64,000 nucleotides of DNA, taken from positions 1-64,000 of the forward strand of contig JBIKTM010000010.1 of NCBI GenBank assembly GCA_044348085.1, written 5' to 3'. This document shows positions 8,160-16,628 of this stretch, one piece after another. The translations under genes and the position numbers were made by a program. The notes beneath the pieces were generated by a model, which was not told the DNA's origin, ran no database searches, and was given only the letters and a program-made list of their open reading frames with translations. This DNA comes from Verrucolacustris sp044348085 (GTDB lineage: Bacteria; Verrucomicrobiota; Verrucomicrobiia; Methylacidiphilales; Verrucolacustridaceae). The stretch's first letter is position 1; each line of letters opens with the position of its first letter.

Positions 8160-9035
8160 CTACGACAATCCTGCCTCTTTTAAAGTAGCGAAAAGCTTCC
8201 GCCGACTCCCCTCAGTGATCGGCACCAAAGGCAATCGTAACTCCTCTGCAAGCCAACCCCTGGCTGCCATCGCCGCCTTCACTGGGGCTGGATTACTTTC
8301 AATAAATAGATCCCGAAATATTCCCGAATATTTTTGATGTAGCTCCTCCGCCTTCTTCCAGTCCTTACTCTGCGCCGCATTTACCAAAGCTCTAACCTCC
8401 GCAGGAATTAGATTCGAGGCGACACTCACTACGCCCACGGCTCCTCGCTTCATGAACTCAACCGTCATGCTGTCATCCCCGCTGCTAATTTCAAAACTCG
8501 ATGGCACCACTTTCCGGATTTCGTCCACCCGCTCAGGCTTCCCTCCCGACTCCTTGATCGAAACAATCGTCGGACAAGCCTCCGCCAATCTCCCAATCGT
8601 CTCCACGGTAATCTCAACTGCACAACGACCAGGGACGCTGTACAACATGATCGGCAGATCCACCTCCTTTGCAATTGCACGAAAGTGCTGAAACATTCCC
8701 TCAGGACTCGGCTTGTTGTAGTAAGGCGCAACAAGAAGAAGAGCATCCGCCCGAGCTCTTTGGGCTACCGTGGAAAGTTCAATCGCCTCCGCGGTGCTGT
8801 TCGATCCCGTACCCGCCACCACCTTCATCCGCTTTTTCGCGAACTGCACGGCCAACTCAATGACCCGAACATGCTCCTGCATGTTTAAAGTGGGAGATTC
8901 GCCCGTCGTTCCGACAGGAATAATTCCCTCAATCCCAGCCGCGGCCTGCCGATCAATCAGAGCCTCAAATGCTTTCACATCTACCTGCCCGTTGCAAAAC
9001 GGGGTCACCAGCGCGGTATAAGTTCCATTAAACAT
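8160..9035 (-). CDS. dapA: 4-hydroxy-tetrahydrodipicolinate synthase DapA
   Basis: 291 aa from the ATG at 9035 (MFNGTYTALVTPF), overlapping the end of dapF by 8 bp; the in-frame start at 9092 lies deeper in dapF and is less likely. It condenses pyruvate with aspartate semialdehyde. Visible family marks are VPVGTTGESPTL, AGTGSNST, the Schiff-base region with YYNKPSPEGMFQHF, LYSVPGR with the Tyr, IKESGG with the catalytic Lys, and SGDDSMTVEFM. It is the third gene of the lysine cluster. Confidence 0.97.
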   Translation of the reverse strand: MFNGTYTALVTPFCNGQVDVKAFEALIDRQAAAGIEGIIPVGTTGESPTLNMQEHVRVIELAVQFAKKRMKVVAGTGSNSTAEAIELSTVAQRARADALLLVAPYYNKPSPEGMFQHFRAIAKEVDLPIMLYSVPGRCAVEITVETIGRLAEACPTIVSIKESGGKPERVDEIRKVVPSSFEISSGDDSMTVEFMKRGAVGVVSVASNLIPAEVRALVNAAQSKDWKKAEELHQKYSGIFRDLFIESNPAPVKAAMAARGWLAEELRLPLVPITEGSRRKLFATLKEAGLS

Positions 9036-9846
9036 ACAGCATTCCCGTATACACGATTCGGGCGGGTCCTTGCAGAGTAACTTTTTTGGCACGCCCCGCC
9101 TCTAACTTGAAATTCACAGTTAAAAGATCCCCTCCTCGGGTCCTCACCCGAATCGGAGGACGGATTCCACGGCGCAGACTCGAAAGAATCGACGAAGCGA
9201 CAACTCCTGTCCCACAAGCCAATGTCTCCCCCTCCACCCCTCTCTCATACGTCCTTACCTCGATCCGCCCACCTTTTCCAATTTGTACAAAATTCACATT
9301 CGTTCCCGATGGGGCAAAAGCCGAGTGAGTGCGAATCGCACGGCCACTCCTTACTACATCTACCGACGCCAACGACCGCACAAACTCCACCGCATGGGGG
9401 ACCCCTGTGTTGATACTGTCCAACATCACCTTTCGACCCGCCGCAACAATCTTTCTCCCCAATCTCGGCAAGCCAGGCTCTGTCATCGAGACACGCACAT
9501 CTTTTCCACAAATCTCGAGCACGACCAAACCAGCACGTGTCTCCACACGCAGACTCTTTCCTGTGCGGGCCGTAACCGCACGCGCCAACAATGCAAAGCA
9601 ACGTGCTCCATTTCCACACATCTCAGCCTCACCCCCGTCTGAATTGTAGTAACGCATCCGAAAATCAGCCTTTGGACTCATCGGTTTTTCCACAACCAGA
9701 ACTCCATCTGCCCCTACCCCACGTCGGCGATCACAGAAGCGCGCAATCCCAGCACGAGAAAGTCGAAACCCTCTCGATCTCCCATCGAACCCTAGAAAAT
9801 CATTACCCGCTCCCTCTAACTTCAAGAAACGAACGGCACGGCTCAC
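9028..9846 (-). CDS. dapF: Diaminopimelate epimerase DapF (GTG start coupled to lysA)
   Basis: 272 aa when started at the GTG at 9846, which overlaps the lysA stop as GTGA and is preceded by a GGGGAGGAA site. A longer open frame to 10044 runs back inside lysA and is rejected. The start leads directly into the family's FLKLEGAGNDF. The two catalytic cysteines are present in CGNGARCFA and CGTGVVA, and the NTGVPHAV and ERGVEGETLACGTG motifs are intact. It interconverts LL- and meso-diaminopimelate, the substrate of LysA and a peptidoglycan precursor. Confidence 0.96.
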   Translation of the reverse strand: MSRAVRFLKLEGAGNDFLGFDGRSRGFRLSRAGIARFCDRRRGVGADGVLVVEKPMSPKADFRMRYYNSDGGEAEMCGNGARCFALLARAVTARTGKSLRVETRAGLVVLEICGKDVRVSMTEPGLPRLGRKIVAAGRKVMLDSINTGVPHAVEFVRSLASVDVVRSGRAIRTHSAFAPSGTNVNFVQIGKGGRIEVRTYERGVEGETLACGTGVVASSILSSLRRGIRPPIRVRTRGGDLLTVNFKLEAGRAKKVTLQGPARIVYTGMLYV

Positions 9847-11132
9847 GACTTCCTCTCCCCTTGCCACAAGCCAGCCACGCGCTCCCGCGCCCTCACAACT
9901 CTTGCCCGTGAGCCAGTGACCAGAACTTCGGCTGGGCGAGGTCGGGTGTTGTAGTTCGAACTCATCGAAAACCCATAGGCCCCCGCACTCAGAATGGCCA
10001 CACGATCTCCCCTCTCCAAAGGCGGCAATGATCGGTCGTGACAAAACACATCACCCGACTCACATACAGGTCCCACCACATCGGTCGGAATCGCACCGGG
10101 TCGTGGTTTTCCGACAGGTTCAATCTGATGATACGCCTCGTACAGAGCAGGCCGAACAAGATCATTCATTCCAGCATCTACAATCGTGAAGTACTTCTGT
10201 CCTGTCGACTTCCGGTAGAGAACTTCGGAAACCAGAACTCCCGCATTTCCAACAAGAAAACGTCCGGGCTCCAAAAGAATATCCATCTTGAGATCTCTCA
10301 ACATCGGCACAAGAGAGGTAGCATACTCATTCAGGGTCATCGCCTTTTCAGAACGCAAAGTCTTCCACCAACCATTCCGCCCACTGGCCAACGCGTCTTC
10401 ATATACAATTCCCACTCCACCCCCGACATCGAAGTATTCCAACCCGTGCCGATCCCTCAAACGCTCTACCAAGGGGATCATCTTGCGAACGGCCGCACGA
10501 AACGGCTCCACTCGCGTGATCTGCGACCCTATGTGCATCTGAATTCCACGTAGATGAAGACGCGGATCCGCCCCAGCCCTCCGATAAGCCGCGGCCACCA
10601 GCTCGTAGGGAATGCCGAACTTATTTGCGTACGTTCCTGTTGTGATCTTGGCATGACCACCCGCCTCAACATCAGGATTCACCCGTAAGGCGATCGGAGC
10701 ACGACGCCCCTTTTTACGTCCCGCTACTGCCGCGATCTGCTCCATCTCCTCCTCACTCTCCACATGGAAAGCCTTCACTCCAAAACGGAGCCCTAGCTCA
10801 ATCTCCTCCTGCGTCTTTCCCACACCAGCAAAGACGCATCGCTCCATCTTGCCCCCGACCTTGCGCACTCGCTCCAACTCGCCACCACTCACCACATCAA
10901 AACCACTACCCAAACGGGACAGAATCGACAAAATAGCCAAATTGCTATTCGCCTTAACCGAGTAACAGATCAAGGGATTCACGGCACGCAGCACCCCTCG
11001 CAACCTGCGATAGTGATCCACGATCGTGCCTGCAGAGTACACATACAAAGGGGTGCCATACCGATCGGCCAACCCATCGAGGCTGACTCCCTCGGCAAAA
11101 AGCTTTCCTCCTTTTCTCTGGAAACCGTGCAT
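9843..11132 (-). CDS. lysA: Diaminopimelate decarboxylase LysA
   Basis: A 429-aa fold-type III PLP enzyme. The PLP lysine is in CYSVKANSNLAIL (about residue 58); VSGGELERV, HIGSQ, DVGGGVGI, EPGRFLVGNAG and the active-site GPVCESGDVF are all present, with a C-terminal GAYGFSMSSNYN. It makes lysine from meso-diaminopimelate. It is the first gene of the six-gene operon; a TATAAC box is nearly adjacent to the ATG but too close to call a promoter. The gene is G-rich on its coding strand, in line with the window's skew. Confidence 0.97.
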   Translation of the reverse strand: MHGFQRKGGKLFAEGVSLDGLADRYGTPLYVYSAGTIVDHYRRLRGVLRAVNPLICYSVKANSNLAILSILSRLGSGFDVVSGGELERVRKVGGKMERCVFAGVGKTQEEIELGLRFGVKAFHVESEEEMEQIAAVAGRKKGRRAPIALRVNPDVEAGGHAKITTGTYANKFGIPYELVAAAYRRAGADPRLHLRGIQMHIGSQITRVEPFRAAVRKMIPLVERLRDRHGLEYFDVGGGVGIVYEDALASGRNGWWKTLRSEKAMTLNEYATSLVPMLRDLKMDILLEPGRFLVGNAGVLVSEVLYRKSTGQKYFTIVDAGMNDLVRPALYEAYHQIEPVGKPRPGAIPTDVVGPVCESGDVFCHDRSLPPLERGDRVAILSAGAYGFSMSSNYNTRPRPAEVLVTGSRARVVRARERVAGLWQGERKS

Positions 11133-11278
11133 CGTTATAGCGTATCAAATACCGCAAAAAGGGGGAGTCTGAAAGAGACCGCCGATAGCAGGCCTTACCC
11201 CAAACTATGAATCCCCAAAAATCTAAACCTCAACTTAATCTTCAACTTTTCTCTAATCTGCACTAAAAATACTCCCGC

Positions 11279-11686
11279 ATGAACCACTGGCTGGTCAAAC
11301 AGGAGCCCTCCAAATATCCCTTCTCCCTCTTTTTAAAGGAGAAGAAGACGATCTGGGACGGAGTTAGAAACTATCAAGCCCGCAATTTCCTTCGCGCCAT
11401 GCAAGTAGGAGATCAAGTGCTCTACTACCACAGCGTGGATGAAAAGGCCGTCGTCGGAATTGCCCAAGTTCTTAAAACCTCCTTCCCTGACCCAACCTCA
11501 CCCAAAGGAGAGGAGTGGAGCTCCGTGCTTCTGGGGGCGACACGAGCCCTGCCAAAACCTGTGTCCCTCGATCAACTCAAAGCAGATAAAAGATTTTCTG
11601 AACTGCTACTTCTTCGCCAATCCCGACTCTCTGTCATGCCCATCCCACCTAACCTTTTTTCTGCCATCGTTAAATTAGGGAACTAA
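11279..11686 (+). CDS. EVE (PUA-like) domain protein
   Basis: 135 aa that match the EVE domain throughout: WLVKQEPSKYPF, KTIWDGVRNYQARNFLRAMQVGDQVLYYHS and AVVGIAQVLKTSFPD, ending with a KADKRFSELLLLRQSRLSVMPI-like motif. EVE domains bind modified bases in DNA or RNA (thymocyte nuclear protein 1 family). The protein is single-domain and cytoplasmic. It stands alone between the divergent lysA operon and the convergent thiC. In other genomes stand-alone EVE proteins have been linked to modified-DNA restriction, but nothing around it here suggests defence. Confidence 0.9.
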   Translation: MNHWLVKQEPSKYPFSLFLKEKKTIWDGVRNYQARNFLRAMQVGDQVLYYHSVDEKAVVGIAQVLKTSFPDPTSPKGEEWSSVLLGATRALPKPVSLDQLKADKRFSELLLLRQSRLSVMPIPPNLFSAIVKLGN

Positions 11687-11718
11687 TGACAAGAGAACCC
11701 GACCTATCACGCAAACCT

Positions 11719-13605
11719 TTACCCGTAAACCTCAGCCCCCTTTTCCGCAAACTCCTTTGACTTCTCCCTCATTCCCTTCTCCAACGCCTCCTCCTGCTTC
11801 AAACCCTGCTGCGCAGCATACTTTCGCACATCCTCCGTAATCTTCATCGAGCAGAACTGAGGTCCACACATTGAACAGAAGTGCGCACTCTTCGCCCCCT
11901 CCGCAGGTAAAGTCTCATCGTGATACTCCCGAGCTGTCACAGGATCCAATCCCAAGTTGAACTGATCTCGCCAACGAAACTCAAATCGCGCCTTCGATAA
12001 CGCATTATCCCGATACTGCGCTCCGGGATGGCCCTTGGCTAAATCCGCTGCATGAGCGGCAATTTTGTAAGCAATCACACCCGCCTTCACATCGTCCCGA
12101 TTCGGCAAACCCAAATGCTCTTTGGGCGTCACATAACAAAGCATCGCACACCCATACCAACCAATCATCGCAGCTCCGATCGCGGAGGTAATATGGTCGT
12201 ACCCAGGTGCAATATCGGTCGTCAACGGTCCTAGCGTGTAAAAGGGCGCCTCATGACACCACTCCAACTGCTTTTCCATATTTTCCTGAATAAGATTCAT
12301 CGGTACATGACCTGGCCCCTCATTCATTACCTGCACCCCGCGTTCCCACGCCCGCTTGGTTAAATCCCCCTGAGCCTTCAGCTCCCCAAACTGCGCCTCA
12401 TCATTGGCATCCGCCAACGATCCGGGCCTTAAACCATCCCCGATCGAAAAACTAATATCATACGCTGCCATGATGTCACAGATATCATCCCAGTGAGTCC
12501 ACAGAAAGTTCTCCTTGTGATGCGATAGACACCACTTCGCCATAATAGAACCCCCTCGACTCACAATTCCCGTCATCCGCTTCGCAGTCATCGGAATGAA
12601 CCTCAACAGAACTCCCGCATGGATGGTGAAATAATCCACCCCCTGCTCCGCCTGCTCCAACAAGGTGTCGCGGAAAAGTTCCCACGTCAGATCCTCCGCC
12701 TTGCCCCCCACCTTCTCCAACGCTTGATAAATCGGAACTGTTCCGATCGGCACAGGCGAATTGCGCAAGATCCACTCCCGCGTCTGATGAATATTCTTTC
12801 CCGTGGAAAGATCCATCACAGTGTCCGCCCCCCAACGAATCGACCATCGCAACTTCTCCACCTCCTCCTCGATCGACGACGCCACTGCGCTGTTTCCAAT
12901 GTTCGCATTGATCTTCACCAGAAAATTCCGCCCAATGATCATCGGCTCTAACTCCGGATGGTTGATGTTGGCAGGAATAATCGCCCGCCCGCGCGCCACC
13001 TCACTTCGCACAAACTCCGGCGTGATATCTTTAGGAATCGCTGCACCCCATGAATGGCCTGGATGTTGGAACCGCAAATCATCCCGTGGTGCCTGGACTG
13101 ACATCTCCACCGCCTCCTTCGCCGCCTGCAATTTCATATTCTCCCGAATCGCGATAAATTCCATTTCCGGGGTAATCACCCCTTTACGCGCATAGTTCAA
13201 CTGCGAGACGGAACCCGCTTTTGCTCGTCTAGGCTTTCTCGAAACACCAGGAAACTGCTCCAGAACTAATCCATTCGTACCCGAATGACCATTGTCCTCA
13301 GGACGCACAGAACGACCCACATAAGTCTCCGTATCGCCCCTTTCTTGAATCCACGCATCCCTCAGCGCAGGTAACCCTCGCCTTACATCTCCATGAAAAT
13401 CCAAATCTCCCCAAGGCCCACTCGTGTCATACACCCGCACCGGTTCATTCGCCTGGAGTTTCCCATCGGGTTGGCGCGTGGGTTGCAACTCAATCTCACG
13501 AAATGGAACTTTTAAATCAGGTCGGGAACCCTTCACATACACCCGCTTCATCCCCTCCAAATCCTCTAACTCCTCAATCTTCAGCGTCTTTACATTCTTA
13601 CTCAT
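11719..13605 (-). CDS. thiC: Phosphomethylpyrimidine synthase ThiC
   Basis: A 628-aa radical-SAM enzyme that converts aminoimidazole ribotide to HMP phosphate for thiamine synthesis. Visible marks are YDTSGPWGD near the N-terminus, NANIGNSAV, GADTVMDLSTG, NSPVPIGTVPIYQALE, SRGGSIMAKWCL, NEGPGHVPMNLI and GPLTTDIAPGYDHITSAIGAA. The C-terminal cluster motif CSMCGPQFCSM (CxxCxxxxC) is also present. The length is normal for the bacterial N-terminally extended type. A TPP riboswitch lies 48 bp upstream of the start, and no other thi gene is adjacent. Confidence 0.98.
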   Translation of the reverse strand: MSKNVKTLKIEELEDLEGMKRVYVKGSRPDLKVPFREIELQPTRQPDGKLQANEPVRVYDTSGPWGDLDFHGDVRRGLPALRDAWIQERGDTETYVGRSVRPEDNGHSGTNGLVLEQFPGVSRKPRRAKAGSVSQLNYARKGVITPEMEFIAIRENMKLQAAKEAVEMSVQAPRDDLRFQHPGHSWGAAIPKDITPEFVRSEVARGRAIIPANINHPELEPMIIGRNFLVKINANIGNSAVASSIEEEVEKLRWSIRWGADTVMDLSTGKNIHQTREWILRNSPVPIGTVPIYQALEKVGGKAEDLTWELFRDTLLEQAEQGVDYFTIHAGVLLRFIPMTAKRMTGIVSRGGSIMAKWCLSHHKENFLWTHWDDICDIMAAYDISFSIGDGLRPGSLADANDEAQFGELKAQGDLTKRAWERGVQVMNEGPGHVPMNLIQENMEKQLEWCHEAPFYTLGPLTTDIAPGYDHITSAIGAAMIGWYGCAMLCYVTPKEHLGLPNRDDVKAGVIAYKIAAHAADLAKGHPGAQYRDNALSKARFEFRWRDQFNLGLDPVTAREYHDETLPAEGAKSAHFCSMCGPQFCSMKITEDVRKYAAQQGLKQEEALEKGMREKSKEFAEKGAEVYG

Positions 13606-13652
13606 CTTGAATCCTTTCCCCAGTGCGCGCTGCCGTGGAAAGAGGGTTGTCC

Positions 13653-13743
13653 CTGTTCCCTACGGCGGCATGACCCGCATCAGGTTTTAAGGGTCTCGGG
13701 ACCACGGTTCCCGACTCTCAGCCCAGCCGTCTGGACTCCCCAC
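13653..13743 (-). promoter_or_regulatory. TPP riboswitch (THI element) upstream of thiC
   Basis: Read on the minus strand, the 5' part carries GGCTGAGAGT, followed by ACCCTT, AACCTGATGCGGGTCATGCC and CGTAGGGAAC, the standard conserved blocks of the thiamine pyrophosphate aptamer. It ends about 48 nt before the thiC ATG. Downstream, a CTTTCC (complement of 13637-13642) can pair with the GGAAAG of the thiC ribosome-binding region (complement of 13614-13619). No poly-U terminator is seen, so I infer control at translation initiation rather than by termination. Confidence 0.95.
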
Positions 13744-13791
13744 GAAACAAACATAAACCTCCACTGCCCCAACGCGAATTATTTTTCCAAT

Positions 13792-14058
13792 TTACTGGTC
13801 TTCTAAAACTGCCGTCGGAACGTATCCCCGCCGATGATCCATCGTTTCCACCTCAGCATAATCACCAATTACTCTCCTCACACTCACACGATCACCCCTC
13901 CGTAGGGTCGATGTCGCAGGCGTCACCTGGTTCGGCCCTGCTTCCTTGAACGGGACGTCAGATAAAATCATTGCCATCCCCGCATCCCGACTCCCTGAAC
14001 TTGCACAACCCGCCAGAAACAGAAGAGCCACACCACCCATCGCCAGAATAATTTTCAT
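13792..14058 (-). CDS. Small SH3-like lipoprotein
   Basis: 88 aa with a type II signal sequence: a hydrophobic stretch then the lipobox LAGC, so Cys18 would be lipidated. The mature part after a Ser/Gly linker has RRGDRVSVRRVIGDYAEVETMDHRRGYVPTAVL, a bacterial SH3-like (SH3b) pattern. Such modules often bind peptidoglycan in the envelope. It stands alone upstream of the thiC riboswitch region; its function is otherwise unknown. Confidence 0.8.
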   Translation of the reverse strand: MKIILAMGGVALLFLAGCASSGSRDAGMAMILSDVPFKEAGPNQVTPATSTLRRGDRVSVRRVIGDYAEVETMDHRRGYVPTAVLEDQ

Positions 14059-14129
14059 CCCCTTTCCCTAGCAAACCCCAAGACGCTGGCAACTCTTGCC
14101 CGCCCCTCTTCTTCTCACCATCGTACCCT

Positions 14130-14789
14130 ATGCCCTTTCGCCTACTCCTTCACCCCGCCGCGTCCCCCGCTCGCAATATGGCCATCGATGAATCCCTCCT
14201 GCGCCACGTCCAATCCCCCGTTCTTCGCATCTACTCCTGGGATCAACCCTGCGTCTCAATCGGATACTTTCAAAAAGCTCAGCTCGCCCCCACGGACCGT
14301 CCTATGGTTCGCCGCTTTACGGGAGGAGGCCTCGTCGAACACGGAAAAGATCTCACCTACACTCTCGTCCTTCCCCCCACTCACCCTCTCACCACCTCAG
14401 GCACTCTCTCCTCTTACCAAAAAATCCACTCTGCAATCGCTCACGCCCTCCAGAAAAGCGGCGTCCCTTGCCAGCTCGCCACAGCTCAACCCAAACAGGA
14501 TGACCCCGCTTGTTTCCTTAAACCTGTTCCAGCCGATATCCTCAATCCCCAAGGCCACAAACTTGCAGGAGCCGCCCAACGCCGCACCAAACAAGGTTGC
14601 CTCCACCAAGGGAGTATTCTTCTACCCCAAGCCATCCCTCCAATCCTTCTCGACCTCCTGCCCACATCCCTCGCCGATTGCCTGGGTGATAATGCCACAC
14701 ACTCCTCGCTCACCTCAGCCGAGCTCCAACTCTCCAACTCTCTAGAAAAAGAGCGCTACGCCACACACGACTGGAACTTCTCCCGCTAA
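14130..14789 (+). CDS. Lipoate-protein ligase / octanoyltransferase family protein (LplA/LipM-like)
   Basis: 219 aa of the BPL/LplA/LipB fold. It shows NMAIDESLL, LRIYSWDQPCVSIGYFQ, the lipoate-pocket motif RRFTGGGLVEHGKDLTYTLVLP, ACFLKPVPADIL, and GHKLAGAAQRRTKQGCLHQGSILL with the conserved Lys. The E. coli LplA C-terminal accessory domain is absent, as in LipM-type octanoyltransferases and short ligases. lipA occurs at 45.6 kb, so the two could supply lipoylation of 2-oxoacid dehydrogenases. Coding bias is strongly Pro/Leu/Ser/Thr rich, reflecting the C-rich strand. Whether it uses octanoyl-ACP or free lipoate cannot be told here. Confidence 0.87.
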   Translation: MPFRLLLHPAASPARNMAIDESLLRHVQSPVLRIYSWDQPCVSIGYFQKAQLAPTDRPMVRRFTGGGLVEHGKDLTYTLVLPPTHPLTTSGTLSSYQKIHSAIAHALQKSGVPCQLATAQPKQDDPACFLKPVPADILNPQGHKLAGAAQRRTKQGCLHQGSILLPQAIPPILLDLLPTSLADCLGDNATHSSLTSAELQLSNSLEKERYATHDWNFSR

Positions 14790-14790
14790 C

Positions 14791-15405
14791 TCACTCCTTT
14801 TTTTTACCCGCTCCCCAAATCAAACCGCCGACTATCAAAACCACTAATCCAATCAGAACCAAACTCCCCTGCCCCACCCACTGCTCCGCTAATCTCGCGG
14901 CCGCCGGCGTACGGGCAAATCGTTCCCCCGCCACCGCACTGAGCCAGATCCATAAAGGGGCGTAAACCAGGGCACCCACCGCATTCAGACCTAAAAACTT
15001 TTTCAGATCCATCTGGTGCCTCCCTGCAAAAAAGAAAACCCCGAACCGGACCGCAGGAATAAATCGCCCCAGAAAAACCGTCTTCATCCCATGCTTCTCG
15101 AATAGGTGCTCAATCTTTTTCTGTCTGCTCTGTGAAAAGACCACCGAGCCCAAGCGCGTTTGCAAAAACCACTCTCCACCCCTTCTCCCTAAGAAATAAA
15201 CCCATAAGTCCCCCGATAGAATTCCCGCCAAACAAGCCAGACACGTCATCCAGTAAGAAGACGTTCCCCAACCCACCGATAACCCACTCGCCACCAGTAA
15301 AGGCTCTTCCGGAAGAGGCACTCCCATGGCCGAAACAAAAAGAATTCCAAACATCGCCAGATAACGAAAGTCAGAGATCGCACTGATCAGAAGGTCGAGG
15401 GTCAT
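14791..15405 (-). CDS. DedA family membrane protein
   Basis: 204 aa with several hydrophobic segments and the DedA/SNARE-associated core: GVPLPEEPLL near residue 29, LSGDLWVYFLGRRGG, then KHGMKTVFLGRFIPAVRFGVFFFAGRHQMDLKKF. The Glu-Glu of PEEP and the Arg of GRFIPAVR are the family's functional residues. DedA proteins flip undecaprenyl phosphate or phospholipids and maintain envelope potential. It is convergent with the lipoate ligase gene, with one base between their stops. Confidence 0.9.
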   Translation of the reverse strand: MTLDLLISAISDFRYLAMFGILFVSAMGVPLPEEPLLVASGLSVGWGTSSYWMTCLACLAGILSGDLWVYFLGRRGGEWFLQTRLGSVVFSQSRQKKIEHLFEKHGMKTVFLGRFIPAVRFGVFFFAGRHQMDLKKFLGLNAVGALVYAPLWIWLSAVAGERFARTPAAARLAEQWVGQGSLVLIGLVVLIVGGLIWGAGKKKE

Positions 15406-15464
15406 TGTAGTTAGGGGGTTTGCATTGTCCTTAACGCCTTTTTCACTAAAAAAAGCTAATCCCT

Positions 15465-16628
15465 ATGTACCTGAATTTAGGCCTTACCGCCAAAGCTCTT
15501 TATTTGAACTACCTGGCACGCCCTTTCCAACTCAGACGCTGGGTGATCGTCACCTTCTTTCTTTTCCTGCTCTGCTGCTTCTGGGTCGTCGTAGTCATTG
15601 GGCGCTCCCTGGACCATATCCTTTACCCGGGCTTTCGCAGGCAAAAGATTCACAAGCCCGTATTTATTATCGCCCCTCCCCGCAGCGGCACCACCTTTCT
15701 TCAAAAACTCCTCGCCAAAAATCGCGCCACTTTTGCCCCTGTCCTCATGTACCAAACCATCTTTCCCAGCATCACGATTCAGAAATTCATTCACTCCGTC
15801 GCCGCCGCGAGTCGCCAAAAAGGCGGACTTCTGTTCGACATCTCCTCATGGATCGAACGCCACTGCTTCGGAGGCTGGGACGGAATGCACAAAATGCGCT
15901 TTGCCGAACCTGAAGAGGACGACGGATTCTTCGTTTACACCTTCGTCACAGAGGCCATCTACCTCCTATTCCCCTACGTCCGCGCGCTCTGGGGGGCTGG
16001 CTTTGCAGATGACCTCCCACCCCGCCAACGCCGTCGCCTCATGCGCTACTACCGCTCCTGCCTTCAGCGACACCTTTATCTCAATGGTCCCGATAAGATT
16101 CTTCTCTCCAAAGCCACCCAGCTATCCGGGTCGATCGAATCCATCCGCGCCGAATTTCCCGATGCCCGCATCATTAATATCTTACGAAACCCCGTGGAAT
16201 CCATTCCGTCCCATATCAGCGTTTTTTATACCGTCTGGAACTGGGTCGATCCCAAGATTCAGAAGGATGGACCTGAATCCAAAGAGTATGCCGAACTTGC
16301 TGCCGCCTGGTTTCTTCATTTGGAAAAATATGACATCACCTCTAAATCCGAATCCTACCTCCGTATTTTTTACACCGATCTTGTTCGAAAGCCCGATTTA
16401 GTCGCCCGCTCGATTTACCATCATTTCGGAATTCCCCTAACTGCCCGCGCAGCACGCCGAATCCAGACCGAAACCAAGCGCGCCCTCGAATACAAAAGTT
16501 CGCACCGCTACACCCTTATGGAATATGGCCTCAATCGGGATTGGATAAGAAGGGAGGTCGGCGGCCTCATGAAGCGCTATAAATTTCCTTTTCCACCCGA
16601 AACCGCCCCCCGCGGATCAAACCGCTGA
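15465..16628 (+). CDS. Sulfotransferase family protein with N-terminal membrane anchor
   Basis: 387 aa. A hydrophobic segment at about residues 27-45 precedes a P-loop-like 5'-phosphosulfate site APPRSGTTFLQKLL (about 69-82). The 3'-phosphate motif region RIINILRNPVESIPSHISVF is near residue 233. This is the sulfotransferase_3 layout of PAPS-dependent enzymes, probably facing the cytoplasm from the membrane. The acceptor is unknown; a membrane lipid or glycan is possible. Its last 52 bp overlap the 3' end of nadE on the other strand. Confidence 0.85.
   Translation: MYLNLGLTAKALYLNYLARPFQLRRWVIVTFFLFLLCCFWVVVVIGRSLDHILYPGFRRQKIHKPVFIIAPPRSGTTFLQKLLAKNRATFAPVLMYQTIFPSITIQKFIHSVAAASRQKGGLLFDISSWIERHCFGGWDGMHKMRFAEPEEDDGFFVYTFVTEAIYLLFPYVRALWGAGFADDLPPRQRRRLMRYYRSCLQRHLYLNGPDKILLSKATQLSGSIESIRAEFPDARIINILRNPVESIPSHISVFYTVWNWVDPKIQKDGPESKEYAELAAAWFLHLEKYDITSKSESYLRIFYTDLVRKPDLVARSIYHHFGIPLTARAARRIQTETKRALEYKSSHRYTLMEYGLNRDWIRREVGGLMKRYKFPFPPETAPRGSNR

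Noticed and set aside
9847..10044. Extended N-terminus of dapF
   Set aside because: The frame runs antigenically through lysA's 3' end without DapF similarity; the GTGA overlap at 9846 with a good ribosome-binding site is preferred.
11279..11686. EVE-domain gene as a defence-island component
   Set aside because: Neighbours are lysA and thiC, both housekeeping; no restriction or other defence genes are nearby.
15598..16401. A 267-aa plus-strand ORF overlapping the sulfotransferase
   Set aside because: Same strand, other frame of the sulfotransferase, which carries clear PAPS motifs. The C-rich strand keeps alternative frames open.
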